From Thermothielavioides terrestris NRRL 8126 (taxonomy: Eukaryota; Ascomycota; Sordariomycetes; Sordariales; Chaetomiaceae), in assembly GCF_000226115.1 (NCBI RefSeq), contig NC_016459.1, forward strand, positions 2,093,501 through 2,157,500: a DNA stretch of 64,000 nucleotides, in the 5' to 3' direction. A program made the position numbers and the translations under genes. Positions 35,315 to 46,378 of this stretch are shown here, one piece after another; positions within the stretch are counted from its first letter, which is position 1, and every line of letters begins with the position of its first letter. Below the pieces are notes generated by a model. That model saw nothing but the letters and a program-made list of their open reading frames with translations, was not told the origin of the DNA and made no database searches.

Positions 35315-36355
35315 ATGTCCGGCAACGACCCCGCGGCCGAGCGCGTCCCTGAGCAGGGTCAGAAGCGCGATCGCACCACAACGCCCAGTCCCAACCTGGC
35401 CAAGCGGCCCCGTAGGGGTAGCAACAACAGCAGCAGCAGCAATGCCGCCGGCGAAGCGTCCAAGGGCATAGACGCCGCCGCACAGATCGGACTGAACCTT
35501 AGCAAAGCTGATTCGTCCTCATCCAGCTTGTGGCCGCCTCCCTCATCGTCGGTCTTCTCTTCCGCCGGCTCTTCCTCCGCTTCGCCCGCTCAAGCGCCGC
35601 TCAACCAGCAACTGCTGACGAACATCGCGGACCGGCTCTCCGCCCTCGCCGACGAGGCCCGCGAAGCGAGCCTGCACCAGCAACCGCAGGCGCCCGCGCA
35701 CCCGTCCCCCACCGACCTCCTCCGCCGCGTCGAGCAGCTCGAGGCCGACTTCGCCGAGTACCGCCAAGCCAGCCAGCCCCGCGACAGGGCGGCGAACGAC
35801 CGCCTCTTCAAGATGGACATCCGTCTCGACAGGCTCGACCCGCGCCTCGGCAAGCAGGACGTCCGCTTCGACAAGATTGACGCCCGCATCAACAGGCAGG
35901 ACTCGCGTCTCGACAAGATGAATGCCGCCATCACGGAGCTCCGAGGCCGCCTCGGCGCCGCGGAAGGCCGCTTCGCCGCGCTGGAGGCCACCATGGCCCG
36001 CCAGGAGCGCGACATCGTGAGCCTGCTCAACGCGCAGACGCGGGCGTGGCACGCGGGCGCCAGCACCCGCACCCACGCCAATACGGCCGCGACCGGGACT
36101 GCGAATGCGAATGTGAATGCCGTCGCATTTCCGAACGCGACCGCGGGCCCGAGTACGAGTCTGGTGCCCCGCACGACGGCCCATTATCCGCAGGGCGACG
36201 GCCAAAGCTCTGCCGGGGATTGGATCAGAAGGGAGTTTGGGGATGTGATTGGGGCTGTCGAAGAGCGCCCCGGGCAGCACCAGCCCCCTGGCGGTTCGTG
36301 GGCGCCGTGGCGCGGCGCTGGCCGTGGCGCTGGGTATCGCCGAGGGGGAGGCTGA
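35315..36355 (+). CDS. Unknown protein with five perfect heptad repeats
   Basis: A single exon, 346 aa from ATG 35315. An in-frame ATG at 35255 would add a 20-residue Arg-rich extension, and I prefer the downstream one. No family recognised. The N-terminus holds a KR-rich nuclear-signal-like patch (AKRPRRGS), then Ser/Asn/Pro-rich disorder. A coiled coil follows: LLRRVEQLEADFAEYRQA, five tandem heptads at about residues 167-201 of the form [MLQI]-D-x-R-[LFI]-[DGN]-[KR], and more helix (GRLGAAEGRFAALEATMARQ). After a Thr/Asn/Ala linker it ends in an RG-rich tail (PWRGAGRGAGYRRGGG). Nuclear or nucleic-acid contact is an inference from the KR and RG patches only. It is likely lineage-specific. 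Confidence 0.75.
   Translation: MSGNDPAAERVPEQGQKRDRTTTPSPNLAKRPRRGSNNSSSSNAAGEASKGIDAAAQIGLNLSKADSSSSSLWPPPSSSVFSSAGSSSASPAQAPLNQQLLTNIADRLSALADEAREASLHQQPQAPAHPSPTDLLRRVEQLEADFAEYRQASQPRDRAANDRLFKMDIRLDRLDPRLGKQDVRFDKIDARINRQDSRLDKMNAAITELRGRLGAAEGRFAALEATMARQERDIVSLLNAQTRAWHAGASTRTHANTAATGTANANVNAVAFPNATAGPSTSLVPRTTAHYPQGDGQSSAGDWIRREFGDVIGAVEERPGQHQPPGGSWAPWRGAGRGAGYRRGGG
35813..35917 (+). repeat. Five tandem 21-bp heptad-coding units
   Basis: Units at 35813, 35834, 35855, 35876 and 35897 each encode one heptad (MDIRLDR, LDPRLGK, QDVRFDK, IDARINR, QDSRLDK). DNA identity between units is partial, so the array is selected at protein level or is old. Confidence 0.85.
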
Positions 36356-37284
36356 GGGGGAGAGAGAGCAAAGGGGGAGGGAGGATGGAAATGAGGACGT
36401 TTGAAAAATAAAAGGAGAAAAAAAAAGGAAAAACACAATACCAAAAAAAAGGAGAAAACGAAAAAAAAAAAAAAAAATAAAGGTGGAATCAGGTGGAAGT
36501 TGGCAGGTTTCCTTCCGTTTGATGCCAGGAAGGCTTTTTGGGGGGCAAGTCCAGGGAGGTTTTTTGTTTTGTGGCCCTGACTTTACCTCCAGTATGAGGG
36601 TTTGTTGTGGAATCATGTATATCCCTTCTGAGGCCCGTCATTCGTTGAAGGCCCAAAGGGTAGGCGGACACTCTGTACTCAAAATTGATCCTCGTTTGCT
36701 TTTGCCCTCCGGGATGATCGAGGTACTTAGCTGAACGCGTTGTATTTCCCAACGCTGGCAGCGGACGAGATGGCAGTGATGCGCCCCAGTCTACACCAGT
36801 CAACGCTGTTTATTATTCCGGCAATCATCCTTCGCGCTCCCCAACAGACTGGAGGACCGCCATCTGACGAGAAGGCCACGTCTTCTAAAACTCGACTGGC
36901 CGACTCTAAGCAGTGACACAAGGAACCCTTCGGCATTGTGTTTATGTCCACTCGCGAACGAGCTATGTGGGCGGTTAGGGACTACATGGGCGGCTAGGGA
37001 TACAACACAGGCAGGAGAGCAGGACCTCAGGGAGGGAGCGAAGGTCAAGCACAAGTAGAACCTAATAATATTTGGCCCTTAGATATAAAAGCACACCTCC
37101 CGAACGCCAGACAGCACATTGAGATCCCAGTCGAACATCAATCCGCTCAGCGCTGCGTCCCGTCCAACCGCTCGCGTCTCTGGCGCCACATGCTCGCCAC
37201 GCCAGCTTACTTACACACGCTCTAAGTCCCCCTACACAAGTCCATTCACAGACGCTAATCACGACCCAAACTCTCGAAGCCGTC
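36356..37284. other. Convergent 3' flanks
   Basis: 929 bp between the stops of the heptad-repeat gene and the GH76 gene. A-rich runs lie at 36403-36480. No recognisable ORF. Confidence 0.5.
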
Positions 37285-38868
37285 CTACGACCCCTCGGAC
37301 CAGCCCATGCCCATCCACACGAGCCCACCGAGGAACGTCGCGAGCACGACGGCGGTGAGAATGCCCGCGCCGGCCCTGTCGGCCGTGGTGATGGGCTTGG
37401 GCGGCGCCAGCGCATTGAAGGTGCCGCCGGCGCTGGGGTCGCCCTGGCTGGTGCCGCCGGTGGTGTTGGTCAGCGGGCCGTTGAGCACCTTCTGCTGGTC
37501 GATGAGCAGGGTGCTGAGGGCGGCGAGGGCGCTCATCTCCTGGCCGGCGGGGCCGACGACGTTGTCGCCGTCGTAGGAGCCCGTGTTCCAGCGGAAGCCG
37601 CAGGTGCCGTCGGCCAGGCACGACGACACGGCGCCCTCGGTGGACGAGCGCAGCACGCGCACGATCTGCTCGCGCGTGAAGGGCGCCACGACCGCCGTCG
37701 TCGCCAGCGCCCGGTGCATGTACCCCTTGAAGGAGTGCTGGTCCGTGTTGCACTGCACGCGGTCCGGCAGCTCGCACGCGCGCTCGACCATGATGCCGTC
37801 GGGGAAGAAGAAGTCGATGGTGTGGTTGAGCAGGCCGGCGACGCGGGCGCGCCACTTTTCGGAGCCGTTGGTCTGGGAGGGGCGGATGGGGGTGTTAGTG
37901 GGGGAACCTTGATTTGGAAATGGGCGCGGAGGGTTGAGAGGGGGAAAAAAAAACAGGCCAGCCACATACGTAGTTATACATAATAGCGCTGCCGTGGAGG
38001 AGGACGGCCATGTTAGCCGAGAACTGAACCGGGTTAATATCGGTGCAGTTCTCCTCCGTGTGCCCGCCGTCCAGGACGTTGTAGTCCTTGGTGATGTAGC
38101 CGACGCCCTCGATCCAGTCCCAGGCCGTGTCGACCCACTTGGCGTACGTGTCGTTCTTAGTGTAGCGCGCCAGCCGGGCGCCGATGTTGAGGAACACGAC
38201 GTTGGCGATCGAATTCTTGTAGTCGTACCCGCCGTTGGTGGTCGGGATCTGCCAGTGCAGGCCGCCGTTGCAATACTCCATGTCCCAGCGCCAGGCCTGT
38301 GTGTTGAAGACGGCCTGGGCCAGAGTCAACCATGGTGTCTGACCATCTGGCGGATTCTGGAAGTTCGTCTCTGCGGCGAGCATGGCCGCCATGCCCCAGA
38401 AGCCCTGGTCGTCGTTGCCCAACGATAGCGTCCAATTCGCTGGCTGGTAGCTGTTTTCGGACTGGAATTCCATGGCCCGGACCGTCTCATCGTTGTATGT
38501 TGAGTCGCCCGTGTAGAACCAGTAGTCGATGTAGGTCCCCCACATCGCTCCGGCCTGCCACCAGTAGTATGGGCCGCCCGGCGGCGGCCCCGGGAGGATG
38601 CCGGGGGTCTGGCCGGGCTGATTGCCGTGGTAGTAGGAAAAGAGGTTGGCCGCGACGATCTTCGCGGCTGCCCTGATCGAGTCTGCCGTCGTCCCATCCC
38701 ATTTTCATGTCAGCCTTCTTCCTCCCCCGCGGCCAGGCCAAAAAAAAACTCACCAGGGGAACTCAGATCAACCTGCAGCTTGGCCTCGCCGGCTGCGATT
38801 GCGCCTGTCGCGGCAAGGAGCACGGCGCTCAGCAGCGCGGTCGCCTTGGAGGTTGATACCCATCCCAT
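37285..38868 (-). CDS. GH76 alpha-1,6-mannosidase, DFG5/DCW1 type
   Basis: Three exons (38754-38868, 37970-38682, 37285-37872), 471 aa. DFG5/DCW1 proteins are GPI-anchored GH76 enzymes thought to attach GPI-mannoproteins to the fungal wall. A signal peptide occupies residues 1-26 (ALLSAVLLAATGAIA). Family signatures follow in order: YYWWQAGAMWGTYIDYW, the catalytic Asp pair in SLGNDDQGFWGMAAM, FNTQAWRWD, GLHWQIPTTNGGYDYKNSIA, DGGHTEENCTDINPVQFS and YNYTNGSEKWR. The C-terminus has a Ser/Thr/Gly-rich spacer and a hydrophobic end (ILTAVVLATFLGGLVWM) with a short polar tail, which fits a GPI signal or a tail anchor. Which GH76 paralog it is cannot be told from this window. Confidence 0.94.
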
Positions 38869-40808
38869 GTTGTCGGCGGACTCGGACCTCACGCATTGGT
38901 CGCTCGGCCGGGCTGAGGTCGGGACCTAGCCCGCGTGTTTGGCGGGGAAATAAAGATTGTCGGAGCGGCGCAGCGCAGGGAAAGTGGCTTCCAAGGAGAT
39001 ATGACAGGGAATTGAGTGGCCCGATGTGCGGGAGACCCGAGCTACTGGATTGCGAAGTTCATCAGATCTCGTTGACCGTCAGCTGAACGCCTATGGCAGT
39101 TGGCCGTCGTTCCCTGACGTAAGGCCCGCTCTGTTGGCCAGGGGTGGTTTGAGGATCCGAGCGCCTGTCTGTTCCTGCGACACCCAAACACCGAGCCCGA
39201 TGAGACAGTGCTAAACAGGAAACGCAGAGCGCGCTCCCTGGATTTTCTGTTAGCGCCCTGGCTGCGCCTCTCTGGCACTGTGGCACACTACACTAAAAGG
39301 GCACGAATGGTTTACTAACGTTACACAGGTTGGTAACCGACAGAAAGATTAGCGTGGTTGCTGTTCTGCGGGGCGAACGTTCGGCCGAAACTTCCGAGTT
39401 TGTTGGTCCACAAAGCCCGCAGTGCTTCCCAAAGGTTCTAGCCTCCTCGTATTTGACCACGCGGCGTCTTGGCGGGAGCTACTCCTCCATCAGGACTTCC
39501 AAAAGTGGAGATATTGAACTCGATGTAATCCGTTGTCTTGTCTTCCAGGTTGGTTGTGTCAACCTCTACAGCCCTTGTCAACATAAAAGCAAAAAAAGAC
39601 GTCAACTTGGGAGTTTCCCTCAGGATCTATATATGTAGCAAGTTAATTATTGCGAATGCCTCACCTTGCATCCAGGCTACAGGAGTGTCGAATCCAACAA
39701 TGAATAGCCAAGGCAAGTAAGGAGTACATAAGGTAGGTGGGGAAGCGAATTGCCATGCTCGGTTTGTAGTTTGTTGAAGATACCCGGCTCATTGTCTTGA
39801 TCTCAGCGCTCGCCAAACCAGTTCTAAGCAACCCAGTTCCCGTCACATAGTCTTCATGGCAGCAACCTAGGCACTAAACACCCAGTAACTCCGGAATCAC
39901 TCGGCTCATCTCTCACAGTCAGTCTTCTGGCTGGTCATGTAGTACCAGTCTTTTAGATCTACAAACTGCTGCACTGTGCTCTTTCCAGAGCTACTCTTGA
40001 GTGTGTGAAGACCGTCATGATCAAAGGAGCGTAAAGACTTCACGGTACTGATTCCTTAGCTCAGGAACTAGGTAGTTCTTGCAAAGCCTTGGTCTCAATC
40101 AGGTAGTTTTCAGAACTCCGAACTTGAAGCTTCTTGCCTTATTTTACCTCTCCAAACCGTGTTTTGAACCCTTAAATCGCTCCCATCCCAAGCGAATCCT
40201 CAGCTTCGAGTTTCCTGGGACCAACTTTCTAGAGTTCCTAGGGCGACTTAGTCATTCCGCTGATTCCTGCGGTGAAGTAAATCTAGACTTCCAGCACGAA
40301 ACAGTGAATCAGAGAAGGAAGACATTTTCACTTGCTGCACTGTTTCTTCCTTGGCAGCTGCTCTTCTTTCTCGTCCTCTCCAAAAACACTCTTTACTCAG
40401 GTGACAGGACCAAACCAAACCCCGGCTTTCCCGCGTTGGGCGCAATTTATTTGATTCAACACTCTGCTGCAGCCCGCTCAACGAATTCTTTCAACAATCG
40501 TCGTTTATGCCTCCGCTACTTGCGCTCATCGACCGAGTCTGCTTCCCCGCGATACGCTCAGTCGCCAGACAGAGCGAATAGTCATCGCCAATTCCTGGCG
40601 CCCTCTTTTCTGCCTTTTTCTTCACCTCTCACTTCCCAGCTTGTTGTTGATTGCGCATCGTCTGCCAACCAAGGTAAACAATCCGCCTTGTCGCGAGGTT
40701 GGTGAGTTGATCGATCTCATTTCAGGATTTGCTCCAGAGTTTGCTACACATTTTTCTGCCCGATGTTCTAACGCCAATTTTCCGAACTACCAGAGGTTCT
40801 CTGTTTTC
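38869..40808. other. Long divergent intergenic region
   Basis: 1.9 kb between GH76 and the polyQ gene. About 39300-40500 is AT-richer than the surrounding genes. The plus frame 40079-40705 (208 codons) has no domain and probably lies in the 5' UTR. A 52-bp candidate 5' UTR intron runs from GTAAAC at 40674 to TTTCAG at 40725. Confidence 0.45.
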
Positions 40809-41837
40809 ATGATGGAGTCCAAGTTCTTTTCCTCTTCTGCGCCGGCCGGACCGATCAAGCGTGGCCTGGCCGAAGAGTTGAAGCAATCGCCCACAGCAAA
40901 GCGGGCCAAGCGGGCTAAGCGCAACAAGAGGCGTCACTTTAACAGAGAGAAGCAGTCGAATGCCTACAACGAACAGAACGACTGGGCTTTCTCTGACATT
41001 AGTCCTGCGACTGGCAGTTCCGTCGCCGGGAACCAAACCCCGATCAGGGTTCCGACTCCGTTCCAATTCAAGCGGGCGGCCAAAGAGATCCGGTTGCTGA
41101 ACTCGGCCGAGAAGGCGAAGGTCGAATCGAAGAGCAAGGGCAAAGAGCTAGCAGCTGAGATCATTGAAAACCCGCGCAATCGTGCAGAGCCACCCACAGC
41201 GCAGAGCGGCCCCAAGCCAGAGGCAAACATCCGGAAAACAAGGGCCGAGCGGGAGATCAAGAAAGAGGAAGAGGATGCGATCAACAACTGGAACACATAT
41301 GTCCCGGCTATTGCCGGCCCGTCTAAGCCCAGAACCATCAAGAACTGGGCGGCTGATGAGTCTGCCATGGATATCAGTTCCCCGAGCGACATCGCCCCCT
41401 TAGTCGACTATACTTTCAAGGCCTTCCCCAACCCGACGACCCCTTCCTATATAAAGGAGTCCAAATCCCAGCACTCCGAGACCACCCTTCCGAAAACGCC
41501 TCCCCGCGAGTCAGGCGAGACAGCACAATCTCCCTTCTCCCCCATCCTCCCCGGTGACTCCGCCCCAGCGGACACCAAGACCCTCAAGGCCATCAACAAG
41601 CATCTCAAGTCGCTCGAGGCCAAGCTCACAGCGGGTGTCAGCTGCGCGGACCACGCGAACAACAACTCCCACAAGATCGAGGACACCGCGCTCCAGTCCC
41701 TGCGCACCGACCTCGCCCAGCTGCAGGATCGCGTAGAGATCGAGGGGCTGAGGGAGGCAGCCCGCCACCAGGTGCTCTTCAACGCGCTGGTCAAGGTGTC
41801 AAGCGACGTGGCGGCCTTGAGCGCCCGCGTTCAGGCT

Positions 41838-41881
<44 letters not shown>

Positions 41882-42215
41882 TCCCTGGCACCCTGATTAT
41901 GACAGTTACGGTGTTGCCAGCGGTAACGGTGGTTACGCCGCAGAGATGGGCGACGCCGGCGAGCACGCCGGCACCGGCTCTGGCGGCGCGGGACGTGAGA
42001 ATCTTGGCACCGGCGGTACCCCCCGGTCGGCGAAGAAGACGATGGACGTCAAAGGCAAGCGCAGGGCCGGGCTGGAGCAGTCGCGGAAGACGCTCGAGCA
42101 GTGCCTGAGGATCTATACCGAGGATATGAACCGGGCCAGTACCAAGGAGGAGGTGGAGCGGTATGGCTGGCTGTGTGTGCAGTACGCGGGGGATCTGTTC
42201 AAGACCTTGGGTTGA
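40809..42215 (+). CDS. Unknown polyglutamine coiled-coil protein
   Basis: A single exon, 468 aa, starting MMESKFFSSSAP. No family recognised. The N-terminus has a strong basic, nuclear-signal-like patch (AKRAKRAKRNKRRHF). A long disordered Lys/Glu/Pro-rich region follows. A predicted coiled coil (HKIEDTALQSLRTDLAQLQD, then LVKVSSDVAALSARVQA) runs into 14 Gln encoded by pure CAG. A Gly-rich linker leads to a compact C-terminal helix region (LEQSRKTLEQCLRIYTEDMN, then EEVERYGWLCVQYAGDLF), which is the most likely conserved module. A nuclear role is an inference from the basic patch. Confidence 0.78.
41838..41879 (+). repeat. (CAG)14 microsatellite, poly-Gln
   Basis: Fourteen uninterrupted CAG codons inside the coiled-coil gene. 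Pure repeats of this length are usually polymorphic. Confidence 0.95.
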
Positions 42216-42816
42216 GAGGGATGGCCATGGATGTTTTGGGGCCGGCTGTCTTGTTTTTCTCCGGGGCACTTGCCCAGGTGCACAGGTTGTTTCATTCTCG
42301 TTTCCGGGCCCTCATACGGCTGTCATCGTACGGACGGTCAAGCAGGAGGGCAGGAGGCTTTCTGGGGTTAGTCTTGCATTTGGGGTGGTGCGGAGCCTAC
42401 ATCGACAGCGATCCTCTGCCTCGCTGGTTGTCGATAACCTTGAAGGGTAAATCTGATGCTCTTTCACCAACGTTTGACAGCCTCTCTTTCGCACGGTTCG
42501 GAGCGGAGCATTGCGGTGGGAGCGCGAGGATCACCAAACATGATTGGGCGGCAACAGGATGAGCCATGAACAGGAAGGCGTTTTGTTCTAGGCAGCATCG
42601 ATTCTCTAACAGAAGGCGTGATCCACATGTCAAAAATTGGGTGGTGTCCAGAGTAGATTGGCCTCAAGTTCGGAAAGTGCGCTTTCCAGGTTGGGTTCAT
42701 GGGTCGTCGGTGCAGGCAGGTGGGGCCGTCCGAAGCCGTTGCTTGGCTCCGACCCTCTTCCTCCTTCTCTCCCTTCCTTCCGAGTCGTCCACCCAACAAG
42801 TTCAATCTGCAGAACA
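42216..42816. other. Intergenic region upstream of the Zn2Cys6 gene
   Basis: 601 bp between tandem plus-strand genes. The Zn2Cys6 frame is open back to 42637 but has no ATG there. A CT-rich stretch precedes the start codon. Confidence 0.5.
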
Positions 42817-45111
42817 ATGGATACCCGGTCGACAATCCGCACCCGTGTAGCCAATGCCTGTGATCTCTGCAAACTGCGCAAGATCAAATGCAGCGGCGCC
42901 CAGCCGTGCGGGTACTGCGTCAGGAGGCGGCAGCCCGGCAATTGCCGCTTCACGGCCCCGCGTCGCCGACCGAGGCCCCGCTCCGATGACATAGCCGTCC
43001 AGGAGAGTCTCGGCTCCCCGTCATCGTCGACGCAGTCGCACTCGAGGCATTCCGGTCAGTCCAGGATCAGCACCAGCCGTCAGGATTCGGATGTCTCCGT
43101 CCAACCTCGCCCTCAGCTGACGCCGGCACCGTCCAATGCTGAGCCGGTTGTGGTTGTTGCCGCTGCCTCTCCGGGCGCCGCCGGACCCACCCAGCTTCCC
43201 GGGCCGGACCGCCCGCTGGACCGGGACACCGTTCTCGCCGTTCTCGAGGAACACGAAGAGACAGAGGTGCCCCGTGAGGCGCGCCTGCTCTGTGATGCTC
43301 AGGGAAAGCTGATTTTCATCGGCGATTGTGCGCCCCTCTCCTTTTTCCAGACAGTCCGGCGGCTTGTCACCACGCGCGTAGACGCGAATGCGTTTGCCCC
43401 CGAGACGAGTGGATATTCGGCTCTTGAAAATGTCTACTCACGCGAGTTCACGTCAGAGGATTATGGGGCCGAACCTCCACCTATCACCATGCCTGTTGGT
43501 CCGGTTGTGTCAAGCTACCTCGACGTGACCGCCGGGTTGATCGACCTCTTCGACAACACACGTCTGGCTGCTGATATTGACGCCTGGGCCGAGCGGCCCC
43601 GTCCGCGGGATAGGGCTACCAATACGTCGTCGGCCGTGAACTACCTCGTTCTCGCCATTGGCTGCCGGAAGTCGGATGAGAACACCGCCCAGCGGTACTT
43701 CGACTACGCCCGCAGCCTCGCCTTTGAGAGCCTCAGCGGCGACCTTGGAGTCGCCAGCGTCCAGCTCTTTATCCTTGTTACATTCTACTCACTCACGGCG
43801 TGCCAGATCAATGCCGCCTTTCTTTTCTTCGGCATCGCAGCCCGCGCGGCCTACTCGATCGGCATCCACCGAACGGCCGTCAATGCCAGATTTGGCCCAG
43901 AGCTGCATCGGCAGAGGGATCGTCTCTGGAAGAGCCTGAGGGTTCTCGATCTATTTCTCAGCACGTCCATGGGACGACCCCCAGCCACGTCAGACTTGGA
44001 CTGCACGGTCCAGTACAGGGCACACGATGACGAAGCAGGCCACGAAACGGTTGATCTCCTGGACGCGGCCGCCCAAATCTTCCTCGTGATCGAAGCCATT
44101 GTTGTGGAGATCTACTCACGCCGCAAGATATCCCCCCGGCTGACCGAAGGCATCTCGCGAGAGCTTCGGGAGTGGTCAACCCGGTGGCTGCAGCAGCTCA
44201 AGGACATCATTGAGGGCACTTCGCGATATCACCAACCCGGGATGGTGAATGGCGCTTGCCAAATCCTTTGCTCCTACTACTACGCCGTCATTCTCGTTTC
44301 CCGGCCCTTTCTCATGGTGGAACTGCACCGGCGGTTATCCGAAGGCGGCCAGTTTGCAGCAGAGAGTAGAGCTTACCCCATGACTGGGAAGTCGAAATTG
44401 GCCGATGCCTGTATTGATGCTGCAATCTTGATGGTGGAGCCGGTAAAAGATCTCATCGAGCGAGGCCTGATGATACGGGCCGCACCTGTGATCGTGTAAG
44501 TGGCTTGCTTGCCCCGCTCTCCTCTCCAATGGCTCATGCCCCTTGACAGCTCGTGGCTCTTTGCCTCATCGCTTGTGCTTGGCGTTGGACTGCTTGGTGG
44601 ATTCGGGCGCATCATCGAGAAGCACTGCCGTGCCTGCATCGCTGCCCTCGAGTACTTTGCCCAGGCCGATGCTCACGCCTTGCAGTACTCACTCATCGCC
44701 AAGTCCCTCCTGACGACGGCATTGGAGTATCTTGAGAGGAGGGAGATCCAGGAGCGCCAACAGAGAACGGAGAGCTCGTCCCAGCTCTTCGGGCTCATTC
44801 CCCGCACACCACGCACGACTGCGACTAGGGGCCAGGTCAAGGCGCTTTCAGGGAGTTTGCAAAGCGACACTCCCGATGGCATTCGCAGATCGGAGAAGTC
44901 ACGCCTGATGCAAGTGGACGGTCAATCGCCGCGGTTCAGCTTCGATCTTGAGCACAGCTTCCTCGGATTGACCGAGACCCTCCCTCGGACGCCAGACTTC
45001 TCGTTGATGAGTGGATCTCTCGATGCCGACGCGGAGCAGACCTTTGGTGCCCTCAACCTCTTCCCGCTGCTCGAGACTGGCGGCCACATCGATTTGGGCA
45101 ACTATTTCTGA
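42817..45111 (+). CDS. Zn2Cys6 fungal transcription factor
   Basis: Two exons (42817-44495, 44550-45111), 746 aa. Residues 15-43 form the binuclear zinc cluster CX2CX6CX5CX2CX8C (C15, C18, C25, C31, C34, C43) with the basic stretch KLRKIK, which contacts DNA. A disordered linker follows. The middle region is a fungal-specific transcription-factor domain, with VNYLVLAIGCRK, YFDYARSLAFES, ARAAYSIGIHRTA and the SLRVLDLFLSTSMGRPPA block (about residues 270-400). The second exon holds further helices and a disordered C-terminus with the acidic/hydrophobic end DIDLGNYF-like (GGHIDLGNYF), possibly an activation segment. It likely controls metabolism or stress genes; targets cannot be inferred because no cluster surrounds it. 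Confidence 0.95.
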
Positions 45112-46378
45112 GGCGGCGAATCGCGCGAATCGTTCGAAGCGGTGGAGCTGGTGTATGGTGCTTGATAAGGCAGCTTGCCAGTCGCAGTCTTTGTCGGTCA
45201 CCGAGTACCACACGCCCACAGTTCATACCGTGTTGGGAGGCTGTCGTCTTCTCCCGCCAGAAAGGCGTGTCCCGAGCCCTGGCCAATCCGTCGCCAACAG
45301 CTGGGGTGCGACTCTCGAGGTGTTCAGGCAGCAGTGTTGCCGTCCCATTCCCGTCTGGGTTGAGTACAGTACCCAGGCCAGGCATGTTGGCATGTGGACA
45401 GCGGCACAGGGGCCAGTGATGGGCACTGCAGCCAGAACCCGGCCCACAGTCTCGCAGCGGTTGCACAGACGGAGATTACTCGCAGTACTTCACGCTCTGA
45501 GCGTCTCCGTCTTGCTTACTAACCATTGAACCACACAACAGCCCAAACCATCCTCCGGGTACAAAATATTCCGCGCGCACGAGATACGGCTCGCAAGGCG
45601 CGGCATCCTCGCCTTCCAATCGGCCCACTTTGGTTACAGTACACGAGGATTCACAAGCCGGTTTTGCGCCTCATCTGTGGAACAGACTACGCGAGAACAG
45701 CATAGCAAAGCCGCAACTTAAGTCCAGCGCCGACATCCCGCAAGTCGGAAGGTTCTCTCAGGACCACCCCAACAACGCTGCCTTTGGAAGGATCACAAGC
45801 TGGAGTACAGGATGTATGTACACAGTAATCCGCACAGCGCTCGCGGAAGGCCTGAGCAGGAGCAGAACATTCGTCAACCAACCGTCCAGCCAACCATCCA
45901 GCCAACCAACCAATCAACCACCTCCGCAGCCAAGATCTTCCCGCATCCTTGAAACGCCGAAATTGTATCCGGACCAGGAGTACTTATCACAGGCTGCTGG
46001 GCCGAGAGCAGTGTTGGGGGCGGTGGCGTCGTGCGAGGCCGCACATGCCTTCTATCCCACATGCCTTATATCTTTGCGGCCGCGTCAACCTCCGAGTCTG
46101 ATTTGGGAACACAATTCTCTGCTTGATCATTCATGCTCATGCCGAGAAACCGTGGCTGTTAGTCTTCCGACATCACCACCCTCGATTGTCTCGCTGCCGC
46201 TTCCCGTTTCACTACGCACCCAGCGAATTTGCTTGGCATCCCGAACAGTTTATCGTAGCTTCGACTGCGGCGCACTACGATTTGAGTCTTTTCCGGGTTT
46301 CTGGCGGCATTCCAAATTGCGGTTCTTGTACCAGAGGGACCACCAGATCTGTCCCCGATTATCGTCCATGCCTCTCGC
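45112..46378. other. Intergenic region upstream of the glycosyltransferase
   Basis: 1.27 kb. The plus frame 45630-46382 has no protein-like character and is probably 5' UTR or promoter. A short CCAACCAAC-type repeat lies at 45878-45925. Confidence 0.5.
45878..45925. repeat. Short CCAACC-type direct repeats
   Basis: Three to five imperfect copies of CCAACCATCCAG-like and CCAACCAAT-like units lie in the upstream region of the glycosyltransferase gene. Confidence 0.6.

Noticed and set aside
40079..40705. 208-codon plus frame before the polyQ gene
   Set aside because: No domain, and it is interrupted by a likely 5' UTR intron at 40674-40725.
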